NCBI RefSeq assembly: GCF_003721435.2
Contig: NZ_CP054585.1
Location: 2,418,001-2,482,000 of the forward strand
Length of the DNA stretch: 64,000 nt
Origin: Halorubrum sp. CBA1229
GTDB lineage: Archaea; Halobacteriota; Halobacteria; Halobacteriales; Haloferacaceae
Direction: 5' to 3'
Below are positions 17,099 to 26,991 of this stretch, piece after piece. The translations under genes and the position numbers were made by a program. Numbering within the stretch: position 1 is the stretch's first letter; the number at the start of each line of letters is the position of its first letter. The notes beneath the pieces were generated by a model. The model made no database searches. It saw only the letters and a program-made list of their open reading frames with translations, and was not told where the DNA came from.

Positions 17099-18070
17099 AT
17101 GTTGCACCGCCTCCGCGACCTCGGCGAGCGCGCCTACCGCCGCCACCTCCGCCGCGAGATCGAGGACGTGCCGGCCCACGTCGCGATCATTCAGGACGGG
17201 AACCGGCGGTACGCCCGCGAGCGCGGGGACGACGCCCCCGACGGCCACCGTGCCGGCGCCGACACCACGGAGCGCGTGCTCGACTGGTGCGCGGACCTCG
17301 GCGTCGCGGAGCTGACGCTGTACGCCTTCTCCACCGAGAACTTCGAGCGTCCCGACGAGGAGCTGGCGCCCCTCTTCGACCTGCTGGAGCGCAAGCTCCG
17401 GGAGTTCGCCGACGCCGACCGCGTCCACGAGCAGGGGGTGCGCGTCCGGGCGATCGGCGACATCGAGCGGCTCCCGCCCCGCGTCCGCGACGCCGTCGAC
17501 TACGCCGAGCGCCGCACCGCGGAGAACGACCGGTTCACGCTGAACGTCGCCTTGGCGTACGGCGGCCGGACCGAGCTGCTCGACGCCGCCCGGACCATCG
17601 CCGCCGACGTCGACGCCGGCGACCTCGACCCCGCCGACGTCGACGTCGAGACCGTCGAGGACCGGCTGTACGACCGGCCGGTCCGCGACGTCGATCTCAT
17701 CGTCCGGACCGGCGGCGACGAGCGCACCTCGAACTTCCTCCCGTGGCACGCGAACGGTAACGAGGCCGCCGTCTACTTCTGTGCGCCCTACTGGCCGGAG
17801 TTCTCGCAGCGGGAGTTCCTCCGCGCCATCCGCACCTACCAGTCCCGCGAGGAGTCGTGGCAGCGCGCCCGCGCTGAGCGGGCCGCCGCGCTCGTCCGGG
17901 CGGTGGCCGAGGTGGAGATCGCCGAGGCCCGGGCCGTCGCCGGGCGACTCCGCGAGCGCGTCCCGCGGCTCGACGGCAGCGATATCTCTGACGACGCGCT
18001 CGGGATCGGCGACGGCGACGCGGTCGGGCCGGTCGACGACGAACCGCGGGAGTCGAAGAGCGCGAACTAA
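17099..18070 (+). CDS. uppS: cis-Prenyl transferase (polyprenyl diphosphate synthase)
   Basis: The 323-residue enzyme adds isopentenyl units in cis to build the polyprenyl carrier lipid used in archaeal glycosylation. Family motifs are HVAIIQDGNRRYARERG (the phosphate-binding Asp), YAFSTENF and GGDERTSNFLPW, with WPEF close behind. The Ser-containing NFLPW loop and acidic C-terminal extension are usual in haloarchaea. The stop overlaps the convergent DUF2891 gene by four bases. Confidence 0.95.
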   Translation: MLHRLRDLGERAYRRHLRREIEDVPAHVAIIQDGNRRYARERGDDAPDGHRAGADTTERVLDWCADLGVAELTLYAFSTENFERPDEELAPLFDLLERKLREFADADRVHEQGVRVRAIGDIERLPPRVRDAVDYAERRTAENDRFTLNVALAYGGRTELLDAARTIAADVDAGDLDPADVDVETVEDRLYDRPVRDVDLIVRTGGDERTSNFLPWHANGNEAAVYFCAPYWPEFSQREFLRAIRTYQSREESWQRARAERAAALVRAVAEVEIAEARAVAGRLRERVPRLDGSDISDDALGIGDGDAVGPVDDEPRESKSAN

Positions 18071-19167
18071 CCGCCGCCCGGCGCGATTCCGCCCTCGGCC
18101 CGCGTCAGCAGATACAGCGCGAACGAGGAGAGCCAGTGCGAGCCCGCGTAGTCGTCGGTGAGCACGTCCGCGGCCCCCGCCTCGGCGTGGCGGCGCGCCG
18201 CGGCGTCGAGCGGCTCGCGGAGCCGGGCCGCCGCCGCCCCGTCCCGCTCCGCCAGCGCGTCGGCCAGCCCCGCGAGACACCACGCGCGGGAGACGTTGAG
18301 CCCGATCAGGTGCATCGCGGCGCCGTCGGCGTCGTCCGGCTCGACGTCGACGGGCTCCAGCAGCGCGTCGTGCGGCGGCGCGGCGAGGTCGGGGAGGAAC
18401 CCGTCGAGCCACGCCGCGAACGCGCCGGGGTCGAGGACGCGGCGCATGAGGTCCGCCTCGGCCAGCGCGGGCGAGAGGAAGTCCCAGCCGAGTGGCTCCG
18501 CGCCGACGACGGCAGCGGTGTCGTCCGCGTAGAGCCGGCGGGCCGTCGTCACGGTCTCCGCTTCGAGGTCGTCGTCGTCGACGACCCGCGCGTAGTCGAG
18601 GACCCCCGCGAGCGCGAAGGCGGTGTTGCCGTGGGTGCCGACCCGGTGGGGGCGGTCGACGTCGAGGACCGACTCGCGGGTCCCCCGTCGGACCCGCTCC
18701 TCGAGGGGACGGAGCGCCTCGCTCCACGCGTCGGCGCGCGGGTCGTCCCACAGGCGAAGCTCTGCGGCGAGCCGCAGCAGCCACGACCAGCCGTACGGCT
18801 CCTCGAAGCCGGGGTTTTCGTCGAGGTACTCTACTTCGCTCGCGACGTTCTCCGGGGTCAGCCGCTCGTCGACGCGCTCCGCGATTGCGGCCTCGTCCGG
18901 GTGGTCCGGGACGAGCCGCAGCGCGCGCACGAGCGCCCAGTGGCTGTGAACCGCCGAGTGCCAGTCGAAACAGCCGTAGAAGACCGGATGCTTCTCCGAC
19001 GGCCGCGACGGCGCGTCGGCCCCCTCCACCGTCCCCTGGTAGTGCGGGTACTCGGTCTCGATCCCGTCGAGGGGGTGCGCGGCGAGCGCCGTCGCGACCG
19101 CGTCGTCTATCGCGTCCGCCCGCCCGGCCCGGAGCGCGTCCGGCGAGACGTTCTCGAAGGCGTCCAT
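18067..19167 (-). CDS. DUF2891 family protein
   Basis: The 366-residue protein begins MDAFENVSPDAL and contains the DUF2891 hallmark HPVFYGCFDWHSAVHSHWAL near residue 85, plus GTHGNTAFAL and GSHWLSSFALYLL further on. The repeated helical hairpins suggest an alpha/alpha-toroid, as in glycoside-processing enzymes, and His/Trp-rich motifs could line a pocket; no activity is established. The gene is monocistronic and convergent with uppS. Confidence 0.88.
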   Translation of the reverse strand: MDAFENVSPDALRAGRADAIDDAVATALAAHPLDGIETEYPHYQGTVEGADAPSRPSEKHPVFYGCFDWHSAVHSHWALVRALRLVPDHPDEAAIAERVDERLTPENVASEVEYLDENPGFEEPYGWSWLLRLAAELRLWDDPRADAWSEALRPLEERVRRGTRESVLDVDRPHRVGTHGNTAFALAGVLDYARVVDDDDLEAETVTTARRLYADDTAAVVGAEPLGWDFLSPALAEADLMRRVLDPGAFAAWLDGFLPDLAAPPHDALLEPVDVEPDDADGAAMHLIGLNVSRAWCLAGLADALAERDGAAAARLREPLDAAARRHAEAGAADVLTDDYAGSHWLSSFALYLLTRAEGGIAPGGG

Positions 19168-19246
19168 GGCCGTGAGTCAGCGGGGCGCCTGTTCAATCGG
19201 TCGGTCGCGTGAGGGGCACTGGCACGGCCCGCTCACTCCGGGCCGC

Positions 19247-19705
19247 TCACGCCGGGTTCTTCCGCGTCAGGTCGCTGCCGCAGATCGGGCACCGCTCCTT
19301 GTTCTCGTCGAACGTGCGGTTGCAGCCGACGCACTGGAAGCGCCACTCGCGCTCCTCCGAGATCCCGTCCCGCGCGATGGGCTCGACGTCCAGCTCGAGC
19401 CGCTCGGCGACGTTCTGCATCGCGTAGTCGTCGGTGACCAGCGTCGCGCTCAGCTCGAGCGCGGTCGCGATCAGCCGCGTGTCGGTGTCGGACAGCTCCG
19501 CGTCGTCGCCGGACCCGCGGGCCGCGCGCCGGACGTTGTCGATGACCTCCGGGGCCGGGACGTGGATCGTCATCCCGGATCCCTCCATCGCGTCGAAGCG
19601 GAGCGCCCCCTCGCCGGTGAGCTCCTCGTGCACTTCGGGCACCGAGACGACGTCGTCGTCGGTGGTGTACTCGTGGATGAACGCCGAGGTGTCGAGGACT
19701 TCCAT
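19247..19705 (-). CDS. nob1: Nob1-like PIN endoribonuclease
   Basis: The 152-residue protein has an N-terminal PIN nuclease domain (DTSAFIHE, LSDTDTRLIATAL, VTDDYAMQN supply the acidic cluster) and a C-terminal zinc ribbon (CVGCNRTF...CPICGSDL). The order is that of archaeal Nob1, which makes the final 3' cut of 16S rRNA. It overlaps the PRC-barrel gene by ATGA, so the two are cotranscribed; infB is divergent on the other side. The grouping fits ribosome maturation and initiation. Confidence 0.93.
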   Translation of the reverse strand: MEVLDTSAFIHEYTTDDDVVSVPEVHEELTGEGALRFDAMEGSGMTIHVPAPEVIDNVRRAARGSGDDAELSDTDTRLIATALELSATLVTDDYAMQNVAERLELDVEPIARDGISEEREWRFQCVGCNRTFDENKERCPICGSDLTRKNPA

Positions 19706-19950
19706 CAGCGGGCGACGACGATGTAGTCTTTCACCGCCTGCACGTTCCCGACCGGCACCTTGAGCCGGCCCATCTCGTCGACGTCGAAGCCGGATCGCTC
19801 GGGGCTGAGGTGCTCGTGCGGGCTCACGAGCAGGTCGTTCAGCTCGCCCGACTTCAGGTCCATCGTGATGTTGTACAGGTCGCCGAGCTCAGTGCCGTCC
19901 GAGCTCATCACCGCCTTCCCGGAGAGGTTCTCCGCGAGGATGTCTACCAT
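19705..19950 (-). CDS. PRC-barrel domain protein
   Basis: The 81-residue protein from MVDILAENLSGKAV (19950) is a single PRC barrel (GTELGDLYNITMDLKSGEL...MGRLKVPVGNVQAV). PRC barrels occur in RimM and photosynthetic reaction centres, and in haloarchaea as stand-alone proteins. Overlap with nob1 and divergence from infB suggest a part in ribosome assembly. The longer upstream frame is non-conserved. No catalytic residues are apparent, so it is probably a protein- or RNA-binding adaptor. Confidence 0.85.
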   Translation of the reverse strand: MVDILAENLSGKAVMSSDGTELGDLYNITMDLKSGELNDLLVSPHEHLSPERSGFDVDEMGRLKVPVGNVQAVKDYIVVAR

Positions 19951-20144
19951 GTGCGCATCGTCCGGGGCAACGGTCTTAAACGCCACGGGGGCGTCCGACG
20001 GGCGACCGACGCCGACCCGGCCGAGCCCGACGACGGACGGGCGACGACCGCTGATCCGGGCCCTCGCGGCCGAACGCATTTTGAAAGGCTTAACTGACGT
20101 CCGGGCGGAAGACACGACAACCGACTTTCTCGGGGCGATCACCT

Positions 20145-21938
20145 ATGACCGACCACACAAACGCGGACACCCTTCGGACGCCGATCGTCGCCGTGCTGGG
20201 TCACGTCGACCACGGCAAGACGAGCCTGCTCGACAAGATCCGCGGCTCCGCCGTCAGCGAGGGCGAGGCCGGCGCGATCACCCAACACATCGGGGCGACG
20301 GACATCCCGCTCGACACCATCTCCGGGATGGCGGGCGAGCTCATCGACCCGACCGACTTCGATTTACCCGGCCTCCTGTTCATCGACACGCCGGGCCACC
20401 ACTCCTTCTCGACGCTGCGCGCCCGCGGCGGCGCGCTCGCCGACATCGCGGTGCTCGTCGTCGACGTCAACGACGGGTTCCAGCCCCAGACCGAGGAGGC
20501 GATCGACATCCTCCGACGCACCGGCACCCCCTTCGTCGTCGCCGCCAACAAGGTCGACACGACGCCGGGGTGGAACCCGCAGGAGGGCCAGCCGATCCAG
20601 AAGAGCCTGGAGGCGCAGTCGGAGCGCGCCGAGTCGATGCTCAACGAGAACCTCTACGAGATCATCGGGCAGCTGTCGGACGCCGGCTTCTCGGCCGACC
20701 TCTACTGGCGCGTGCAGGACTTCCAGAAGAACATCGGCGTCGTCCCGCTGTCGGCGCTCACGGGCGAGGGCGTCCCCGACCTCCTCACCGTCCTGATGGG
20801 GCTCTCCCAGCGGTTCATGAAAGAGGAGATGGAGATCGACGTGCAGGGCCCCGGCGAGGGGACGGTCCTCGAGGTGAAAGACGAGCGGGGCTTCGGCGCC
20901 ACCATCGACACGGTGGTGTACGACGGCGTGGTGCGCAACGGCGATCAGGTCGTCGTCGGCGGGCAGGACGAGCCGATCGTCACCGAGATCCGGGCGCTGT
21001 TGCAGCCGCGCCCGCTCGAGGAGATCCGCACCGAGAAGCAGTTCGAGAAGGTGGCGGAGGTCGGCGCCGCTGCCGGGGTGAAGATCGCCGCGCCGGACCT
21101 CGACCGGGCGATGGCCGGCGCGCCGGTCCGAGTCGTCCGCGACCGCTCGGAGGCGGAGGTCGTCGAGGACGTGAAAGCCGAGCTCGCGGAGATCGAGGTC
21201 GAGACCGCCGAGAACGGCGTCGTCGTCAAGGCGGACACGCTCGGGTCGCTGGAGGCGATGGCGAACGCGCTCCGCGAGGCGGAGGTGCCCATCCTGCGCG
21301 CCGAGGTCGGCGACATCGCGCCGCGCGACATCGCCGTGGCCGAGACCGCGAACCAGGACGAGCACAAGGCCATCCTCGGCTTCAACGTCGACCTGCTGGC
21401 GAACGCGGAGTCGGAGCTGGAGAGCGCCGACGTGAAGCTGTTCACCAACGACGTCATCTACCAGCTGATCGAGGACTACGAGACGTACGTCGAGGAGAAG
21501 CAGCGCGCCCAGCAGGAGACGGTGCTGGACAAGGTCGTCCGCCCCGCGCGCTTCCGCATCCTCCCGGACCACACGTTCCGACAGAACGACCCCGCCGTCG
21601 TCGGCGTCGAGGTCATCTCCGGCACGGTCCAGAACAACCGCAACGTCGGGATGTTCGAGGGCAACGAGTTCGAGCGCGTCGGCCAGCTCTCCGGGATTCA
21701 GAAGCAGGGCGACGACGTCGACGAGGCGCGCGCCGGCGAGCGCGTGAGCATCGCCATCGACGGGCCCACGGTCGGCCGCGGCATCGAGGAGGGCGACACC
21801 CTCTGGACCGAGGTCCCCGAGAAGCACGCGAAGATCCTCGAACAGGAGTTAAAAGAGGAGATCACGGCCGACGAGCGCGAGGCGCTCTCGGCGTATCTCG
21901 ACACCAAGCGGAAGCGCGACCCCTTCTGGGGGAAGTGA
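20145..21938 (+). CDS. infB: Translation initiation factor aIF5B (IF-2 type GTPase)
   Basis: The 597-residue GTPase joins ribosomal subunits and positions initiator tRNA. The G motifs are [12 protein letters not shown] (G1), DTPGHHSF (G3) and [11 protein letters not shown] (G4). After the G domain come the beta-barrel domain, the connecting domain ([14 protein letters not shown]) and the C-terminal barrel. The length is standard for archaeal aIF5B, which lacks the long N-terminus of eukaryotes. A T-rich promoter element (TTTTGAAAGGCTTAAC) lies about 50-65 bases upstream, giving a short leader. Confidence 0.97.
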   Translation: MTDHTNADTLRTPIVAVLGHVDHGKTSLLDKIRGSAVSEGEAGAITQHIGATDIPLDTISGMAGELIDPTDFDLPGLLFIDTPGHHSFSTLRARGGALADIAVLVVDVNDGFQPQTEEAIDILRRTGTPFVVAANKVDTTPGWNPQEGQPIQKSLEAQSERAESMLNENLYEIIGQLSDAGFSADLYWRVQDFQKNIGVVPLSALTGEGVPDLLTVLMGLSQRFMKEEMEIDVQGPGEGTVLEVKDERGFGATIDTVVYDGVVRNGDQVVVGGQDEPIVTEIRALLQPRPLEEIRTEKQFEKVAEVGAAAGVKIAAPDLDRAMAGAPVRVVRDRSEAEVVEDVKAELAEIEVETAENGVVVKADTLGSLEAMANALREAEVPILRAEVGDIAPRDIAVAETANQDEHKAILGFNVDLLANAESELESADVKLFTNDVIYQLIEDYETYVEEKQRAQQETVLDKVVRPARFRILPDHTFRQNDPAVVGVEVISGTVQNNRNVGMFEGNEFERVGQLSGIQKQGDDVDEARAGERVSIAIDGPTVGRGIEEGDTLWTEVPEKHAKILEQELKEEITADEREALSAYLDTKRKRDPFWGK

Positions 21939-21957
21939 GTCGAAGCTCCGTCGACCC

Positions 21958-22083
21958 TCAGAACACCCTGCCGCAGTTCGGGCACTCCGGACCGAAATCG
22001 CCCGCGACCGGCTCGACCGCGATCCGGCAGTTCTCACACCACCGGCGCCCCTCGGTCTCGTCGCCGGGCACGTCGTGTGTCAT
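21958..22083 (-). CDS. Zinc-ribbon micro-protein (41 residues)
   Basis: A short minus-strand frame from the ATG at 22083 encodes MTHDVPGDETEG, then CENC and CPNC separated by 15 residues, ending in GRVF. Two CxxC pairs make a complete zinc ribbon. It is convergent with infB, 19 bases away. No partner is evident. Proteins of this size with a ribbon are typical haloarchaeal regulators or adaptors. Confidence 0.75.
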   Translation of the reverse strand: MTHDVPGDETEGRRWCENCRIAVEPVAGDFGPECPNCGRVF

Positions 22084-22158
22084 GCGTTACGATAACACGG
22101 ATACTGGGTAATAATCGTTACCGCCGTGGTGCGCCGAGCGCGTCCCCGGGGAGCGCGC

Positions 22159-22857
22159 TCACCGCGGCAGCGTCCAGTTCACGTCGACGCCGCGGTCGGG
22201 GAACCGCGGCGTTGAGACGACTTCGAACGTCCGGTTCGCGGCGCCCTCGGTCGTCGGCGCCGCGGTCATGAGCCACGCCACGTCGGCCCGCGAGACGGTG
22301 CCCCACAGCTTCTCGCCCGGTTCGGCCGTCGAGACGAGCCCCGTCCGGCGGCCGTTCGTCAGGACCCCCGGACGGAGGACCGTGTGGCGGATCGGCGCGT
22401 CGCGGATCGCCGCCTCCGCCTCCCCCTTGACCTCCTGGAGCGGGCCGATGAACGCGTCGAAGGCCGACGCGAGCGGGCTCGCCGGCTCGGGACCGACGCC
22501 GATCGCCGACTCCATCACGAACGCGTCGACGCCGGCGTCGACCGCCGCGTCCAGCAGCGCCCGGTTGCCGGCGCCGTCGACGAACGGCGGCCCGTCTCGC
22601 ACCGCCGACGGAGCGGTCCCGACGGCGCTTATGACGGCGTCGATCCCCTCGACGGCCGCGACCAGGTTCGACGGGTCGAGGAGGTCGTCTACCGCGACCT
22701 CGTCCGCGCCCGCCGCGCGGAGGTCGGCGGTGGCCCCCGGCGACCGAGTGAGCGCGCGAACGGTCTCCACTCGCGATCCGGCTCGCCGCAGCACCTCGCG
22801 GCCGGTTCCGCCCGTCGCGCCCGCGACGAGGACCGCGTCGACGTCGTGCGTGGTCAC
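22159..22857 (-). CDS. Atypical SDR / NAD(P)-binding protein
   Basis: The 232-residue protein starts [23 protein letters not shown], with a Rossmann glycine motif GATGGTG like that of NmrA or the SDR_a5 group. Acidic residues follow where the adenosine ribose would sit. The YxxxK pair of classical SDRs is absent, so it is likelier a redox sensor, isomerase or epimerase than a standard dehydrogenase. The C-terminal part ([15 protein letters not shown]) is typical of atypical SDRs. It seems monocistronic. Confidence 0.85.
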   Translation of the reverse strand: MTTHDVDAVLVAGATGGTGREVLRRAGSRVETVRALTRSPGATADLRAAGADEVAVDDLLDPSNLVAAVEGIDAVISAVGTAPSAVRDGPPFVDGAGNRALLDAAVDAGVDAFVMESAIGVGPEPASPLASAFDAFIGPLQEVKGEAEAAIRDAPIRHTVLRPGVLTNGRRTGLVSTAEPGEKLWGTVSRADVAWLMTAAPTTEGAANRTFEVVSTPRFPDRGVDVNWTLPR

Positions 22858-22935
22858 GTCCGGGTTTCGGCGTCGAACGCAAAGAGCGTCGGGGTCGAGG
22901 CGGTCGCCCCGTCAGCGGCACGACGGGGGCGTCCG

Positions 22936-23730
22936 CTACTCGCGGGCGGCTCCCGCCGTGTGCCCAACCAGCCGCGTCGCGGTCGCCTTCCAGCGGATCG
23001 CCACCTCGTCGCCGGCGTTCAGGGCCAACCGGTCCGCGCTCTCGGCCGTGATCAACACCCGGAAAGTGACGTCCTCGACCGCGACGCGCACCGTCGAGAC
23101 GGTCTCGCCCGCGTCGATCCCGACCACCGCGCCGCGCAGGCGGTTCCGGGCGCTCGTCGCGTCGGGGTCGACCCCGACGTCTCCCTTATAAATCGTCACC
23201 GCGTCGGCGCCGATCCGCACCTGCACGGCGTCGCCGACCGCCACCTCGTCGCGGGGGTCGTCCGCGCCGCTCGGCCCGCCGTGGAGCCCTCTGACCGTCC
23301 CGACCGCCGTGTCGACGTCGGCCAGCTCGCCGTCGACGCGCGCGACCGTCCCGTCGAGCACCGTCTCGGGCACGCTCGCGGTCGCGGTCAACACGGCCTG
23401 CAGCCGGTCGTAGCGGTCGAGGAGCGCGTGCCCGGCGTCGGCGAGCCGGCTGCCGCCGCCGCCCGAACCGCCGCGCCGTCGCTCGACGAGCCGACCGAAC
23501 GCGTCCTCCAAGGTCTCTATCCGCGAGAGGGCGCGGGCCCGGGAGCGACCCAGCTCGGCGGCCGCGCCCGCGACCGAGCCCGCGTCGTGGACCGCCCGGA
23601 GGAGCGCGGCGTCGCGCCCGTCGAACTCGACGTCCCCCTCGAGGAGCGCCGCGCGGCCGCGCCCCGCGCCGGCGGCGTCCGCCCCGGCGCTCTCCCGTCC
23701 TCCGACGCTCTCGTCGCCGCCCTCGTCCAT
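22936..23730 (-). CDS. ModE-like HTH/TOBE regulator of the adjacent transporter
   Basis: The 264-residue protein from [11 protein letters not shown] (23730) has a Gly/Ala-rich N-tail, a winged-helix part ([19 protein letters not shown]...[16 protein letters not shown]) like the ModE/LysR N-domain, and two molybdate-binding TOBE-like repeats near the C-terminus (DGTVARVDG...; [22 protein letters not shown]). It is divergent from the tup genes across 240 bases, the usual layout for oxyanion-sensing control. Molybdate or tungstate as ligand is inferred from family and neighbours. Confidence 0.85.
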   Translation of the reverse strand: MDEGGDESVGGRESAGADAAGAGRGRAALLEGDVEFDGRDAALLRAVHDAGSVAGAAAELGRSRARALSRIETLEDAFGRLVERRRGGSGGGGSRLADAGHALLDRYDRLQAVLTATASVPETVLDGTVARVDGELADVDTAVGTVRGLHGGPSGADDPRDEVAVGDAVQVRIGADAVTIYKGDVGVDPDATSARNRLRGAVVGIDAGETVSTVRVAVEDVTFRVLITAESADRLALNAGDEVAIRWKATATRLVGHTAGAARE

Positions 23731-23970
23731 ACGGGAGGCGTCGGGCCGCGGGGTGTTGGCGCTTTCCCTCCCGCCCGGAACCGCCGTCCGCGACGTCGAC
23801 GTAACCGTTTTCGGTCGTTCACCCGCTCGATCCCGGCCGCACACGGGACGCGATCGGCCACCGTCTCGGCCTCGATCGCTCGCCCCGGCCCTCCCGCGCC
23901 TGAGCGGGTAACCTATTGCGGTTGCTCGCGAGCCAGAAGCTATATCGGGTATCGGTCCATCGGTGTATCT

Positions 23971-24900
23971 ATGCCGATACATCGAAGACGGTTCGTCGCC
24001 GCGCTCGGTGCAGGGGCTGTCGCGAGTACCGCCGGCTGCGCCGGCGGGAGTCAGGCGGAGTCGGACGGCGGCGCCGGCGTGGCCGGCGAGACGCTGACGC
24101 TCACGACCACGACGAGCACCTACGACACGGGGCTGCTCGACGCGATCCACGGCGACTTCGAGGAGATGTACGGGGTCACCGTCGACGCGGTCGCGCAGGG
24201 GACGGGCGCGGCCCTCGAGTCGGCCCGGAACGGCGACTCCGACGTGGTGATGGTCCACGCCCGCGGGCTCGAGGACGAATTCATGCGGAACGGGTACGGG
24301 ATCAACCGCCGGGACCTGATGTTCAACGACTTCGTGATCGTCGGACCCGAGAGCGACCCGGCCGGGATACAGGGGACGTCCTCGGCTACCGAGGCGCTCA
24401 CCGCCATCGCCGAGGCGCAGGCGCAGTTCGTCTCCCGCGGGGACAACTCCGGGACCCACACCAAGGAGCTGAACCTCTGGGAGGCCGCGGGGACCGAGCC
24501 CGGCGGCGACTGGTACCAGGAGACCGGCACCGGGATGGGCGAGGCGCTGAACATCGCCAACCAGCAGGGCGCGTACACGCTCGCGGACCGGGGCACGTTC
24601 ATCTCGCAGCGCTCGGAGATCGACCTGACGATCCTCGTGCAGGGCCCCATCGAGGACGGCCCGGAGATCCTCGCGAATCCCTACGGAATCATGGCCGTCA
24701 ACCCCGGCGTGCACGACAACGCCAACTACGACCTCGCGATGGCGTACATTGGCTGGATCACCAGCCCCGGGGCCCAGAACGCGATCGCCGACTACCAGAT
24801 GAACGGCGAGCAGCTGTTCTTCCCCGAGGCGGTCTCCGAGAACCCCGACTTCCAGCAGTACGTTCCGGAAGGTTGGAGTGGGAACTCCACCGACGGGTGA
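23971..24900 (+). CDS. tupA: Tungstate-type ABC transporter, substrate-binding lipoprotein
   Basis: The 309-residue protein begins with a twin-arginine signal ([14 protein letters not shown]) and lipobox STAGC, Cys23 being the lipidation site. The mature part opens [18 protein letters not shown], a motif of TupA/WtpA-like oxyanion-binding proteins, and keeps [12 protein letters not shown] and [11 protein letters not shown]. It captures tungstate (or molybdate) outside the cell for the permease and ATPase downstream. The ATG at 23971 is clear. The stop overlaps tupB by four bases. Confidence 0.9.
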   Translation: MPIHRRRFVAALGAGAVASTAGCAGGSQAESDGGAGVAGETLTLTTTTSTYDTGLLDAIHGDFEEMYGVTVDAVAQGTGAALESARNGDSDVVMVHARGLEDEFMRNGYGINRRDLMFNDFVIVGPESDPAGIQGTSSATEALTAIAEAQAQFVSRGDNSGTHTKELNLWEAAGTEPGGDWYQETGTGMGEALNIANQQGAYTLADRGTFISQRSEIDLTILVQGPIEDGPEILANPYGIMAVNPGVHDNANYDLAMAYIGWITSPGAQNAIADYQMNGEQLFFPEAVSENPDFQQYVPEGWSGNSTDG

Positions 24901-25655
24901 GCGTGCCGCTCGAATCAGTCGCACCGCTGCTGCCGACCGTTCTCGGGAGTCCGGTTACCGCTGACCTTCCGGCCCTCCTCGACCTCCCGTTCAGGGACGG
25001 GTACGTCTGGAGCATCATCTACGTCTCCCTGTACGTGAGCCTCACGGCGGTGGCGCTGAGCACGCTGTTCTCTATTCCGGTCGCCGTCGCGATGGGGTTC
25101 ACCGAATTCCCGGGCAAGGGGTTCGCGAAGGCGGTCATCAACACCGGGATGGGCTTTCCCAGCGTCGTCGTCGGGCTCCTCGTGCTGTTCGCCGTCTCCA
25201 ACCAGGGACCGCTCGGTGCCCTCGAGCTCGTCTTCACGAAGGAGGCGATGATCATGTCGCAGTTCGTGCTCGCGACGCCGCCGATCACCGCGATCAGCCT
25301 CGCGGCCGTCTCCGGCGTGGACGAGGGCGTCCGGGACGCCGCCCGCGTGCTCGGCGGCACGCGCGTCGACGTGGCGCTCGTCGTCCTCAAGGAGGCGCGG
25401 TACGGCATCGCGACCGCGATCCTCGCCGGATTCGGCCGCGCCATCAGTGAGGTCGGCTCAGTGCTCATCGTCGGCGGCAACATCACGGGCGCGGACGGGA
25501 TCTCGAAGACGCGGACGCTGACGACCGCGATCCAACTGGAGGCCAGACAGGGACAGTACGGCACCGCGATGATCCTCGGCGCCGTCCTCGTCACGCTCGT
25601 CCTCACGGTCAACGCCGTCGTGATTCGGCTCGGCGACCAGGGGGTGCGCCGCTGA
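24897..25655 (+). CDS. tupB: Tungstate-type ABC transporter, permease
   Basis: The 252-residue permease has about six membrane helices. The EAA-type loop for docking the ATPase is [19 protein letters not shown], followed by [15 protein letters not shown], a TupB signature. The start is a GTG at 24897 whose codon overlaps the tupA stop (GTGA); a second GTG at 24903 is the alternative. It also overlaps tupC, so expression of all three is coupled. Confidence 0.92.
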   Translation: MSVPLESVAPLLPTVLGSPVTADLPALLDLPFRDGYVWSIIYVSLYVSLTAVALSTLFSIPVAVAMGFTEFPGKGFAKAVINTGMGFPSVVVGLLVLFAVSNQGPLGALELVFTKEAMIMSQFVLATPPITAISLAAVSGVDEGVRDAARVLGGTRVDVALVVLKEARYGIATAILAGFGRAISEVGSVLIVGGNITGADGISKTRTLTTAIQLEARQGQYGTAMILGAVLVTLVLTVNAVVIRLGDQGVRR

Positions 25656-26419
25656 TGCTCCGGCTCCGTAACGTCTCTCACTCGTACGGGAACGAGTCGG
25701 TGTTCCGCGACCTCTCGCTCGCCGTCGACGAGGGCGAGGTCGTCGCGGTGATCGGTCCCTCGGGCGTCGGCAAGACGACGCTGCTCCGGACGCTCGCGCT
25801 CTCGCTCGAACCCGACGAGGGCGCCGTCGCGCTCGACGGCACCGACGTGTGGACCGCCGCGGAACCCGATCGGCTCGCTCTGCGACGGCGGGTCGGGATG
25901 GTGTTCCAGGAGGCGAGCCTCTTCGACGCGCCCGTCGCGCGCAACGTCGAGTACGGGCTGCAGATCCGCCGGCCGTGGGCGGACCGGGTCCAGGCCCAAC
26001 TCCGCTCGCTCCTCGGGCTGCACGAGCCCGTCGACGCCGTCGTCGACGCGCTCGACGTGGTGGGGCTCTCCGAGAAGGCGACCCAGCGGGCGGATTCGCT
26101 CTCTGGGGGCGAGGCGCAGCGCGTGTCGTTCGCCCGGGCGCTGGCGTACGACCCCGACGTCCTCCTCTTGGATGAGCCCACCTCGGACCTCGACCCCCGG
26201 AACACCGCCGTCATCGAGGACGCGATGGCGAAGGCCCGCGAGCGCGGGATCGGCGTCGTCGTGGCGACGCACGACATGCACCAGGCGGAGCGCGTCGCCG
26301 ACCGGGTCGCGGTGCTGCTCGACGACGGCATCACCGAGGTCGGCCCGACGGAGCGGATCTTCGACGACCCGTCCGACGAGCGCACCCGGAAGTTCATCTC
26401 GGGCGAGCTGGTGTACTGA
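25655..26419 (+). CDS. tupC: Tungstate-type ABC transporter, ATP-binding protein
   Basis: The 254-residue ATPase has Walker A GPSGVGKTT, Q-loop VFQEASLFD, signature LSGGEAQRVSFARAL, Walker B VLLLDEPTSDLD and the switch His in VVATHDMHQ. The start overlaps the tupB stop (TGATG). The C-terminus lacks a regulatory TOBE domain, which matches TupC rather than ModC. The stop codon lies within the imperfect outer part of the left inverted repeat of element B. Confidence 0.92.
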   Translation: MLRLRNVSHSYGNESVFRDLSLAVDEGEVVAVIGPSGVGKTTLLRTLALSLEPDEGAVALDGTDVWTAAEPDRLALRRRVGMVFQEASLFDAPVARNVEYGLQIRRPWADRVQAQLRSLLGLHEPVDAVVDALDVVGLSEKATQRADSLSGGEAQRVSFARALAYDPDVLLLDEPTSDLDPRNTAVIEDAMAKARERGIGVVVATHDMHQAERVADRVAVLLDDGITEVGPTERIFDDPSDERTRKFISGELVY

Positions 26420-26426
26420 TACACAT

Positions 26427-26910
26427 CGGGAGTGGGTATAGCAAGACGGTGGAGCAGTTGTTTATAAGCGCTCGGATGATGTTGCTGGCGGCTATTTATA
26501 AGCGAACGGCAGCGTTGCGGTGAAGACCTCCAAAGCCCCAGTCGCTGCGGACGGCGCACGCTCGCTGCGCGCCTCACTCGGTCGCTTCGCTCCCTCGTTG
26601 CGGTGCTTACGTCGCCTGCGCCGTCCGCAGCGACTGCCCCTTTGAGTCCTCCCCGCACCGCACAGCACCGCACCTCGCACCTCCCCAGCCTCGTCGCTGG
26701 CGGCGATAGCCGCCAGCGACGCCCTCGCACCGGCGTCGCCGGCGGCTCCGCCGCCGGCTGCCAGAGGGACCTTCGGTCCCTCGCGGTTCGCGGCTCTCCG
26801 GGCCGCTCACCGGGGCGCGCCACCGCCTGTCATTTATAAGCGATCGTCGCCGTCGCTCAGGGCTATTTAAATACCGAATCGCAACCGCCAATCTGCGATA
26901 CCCACTCCCG
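26427..26910 (+). repeat. Structured intergenic element, copy B, with terminal inverted repeats
   Basis: This copy has TTTATAAG boxes at 26461 and 26493-26502 and TTTATAAG again at 26833-26840. ACCTCCAAAGCCCCAG (26526-26541) leads into a perfect 19-base stem, 26540-26558 with 26617-26635. TGCCCCTTTGAGTCC (26635-26649) and CACCTCCCCAGCCTCGTCG (26678-26696) match copies A and C. Hairpins TCGCTGGCGGC/GCCGCCAGCGA, GCCGGCGGC/GCCGCCGGC and GAGGGACC/GGTCCCTC follow. CGGGAGTGGGTATAGCA (26427-26443) pairs with 26894-26910 with one mismatch, bounding about 484 bases. It lies between the convergent tupC and HIT genes; the minus-strand Arg-rich frames are not credible genes. Confidence 0.85.
26540..26635 (+). 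repeat. Long paired stem of copy B (19-base arms)
   Basis: AGTCGCTGCGGACGGCGCA (26540-26558) is exactly complementary to 26617-26635. Compared with copy A, the middle of the arm differs and both sides changed together. The loop is only 58 bases, against 131 in copy A. Confidence 0.88.
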
Positions 26911-26991
26911 GTATCGATCAGGGGTATCTCTCAGCGGCAAGCCGTTTTGAGCGAAAATGGCTCTGGAACCGGGACTTCAGCGGCCTATCGT

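Noticed and set aside
19760-22111. A 783-codon plus-strand frame overlapping infB
   Set aside because: Wrong frame of infB; the correct frame has all GTPase motifs.
25678-26823. Minus-strand 381-codon frame across repeat B and tupC
   Set aside because: Shadow of tupC plus palindromic repeat; no family features.
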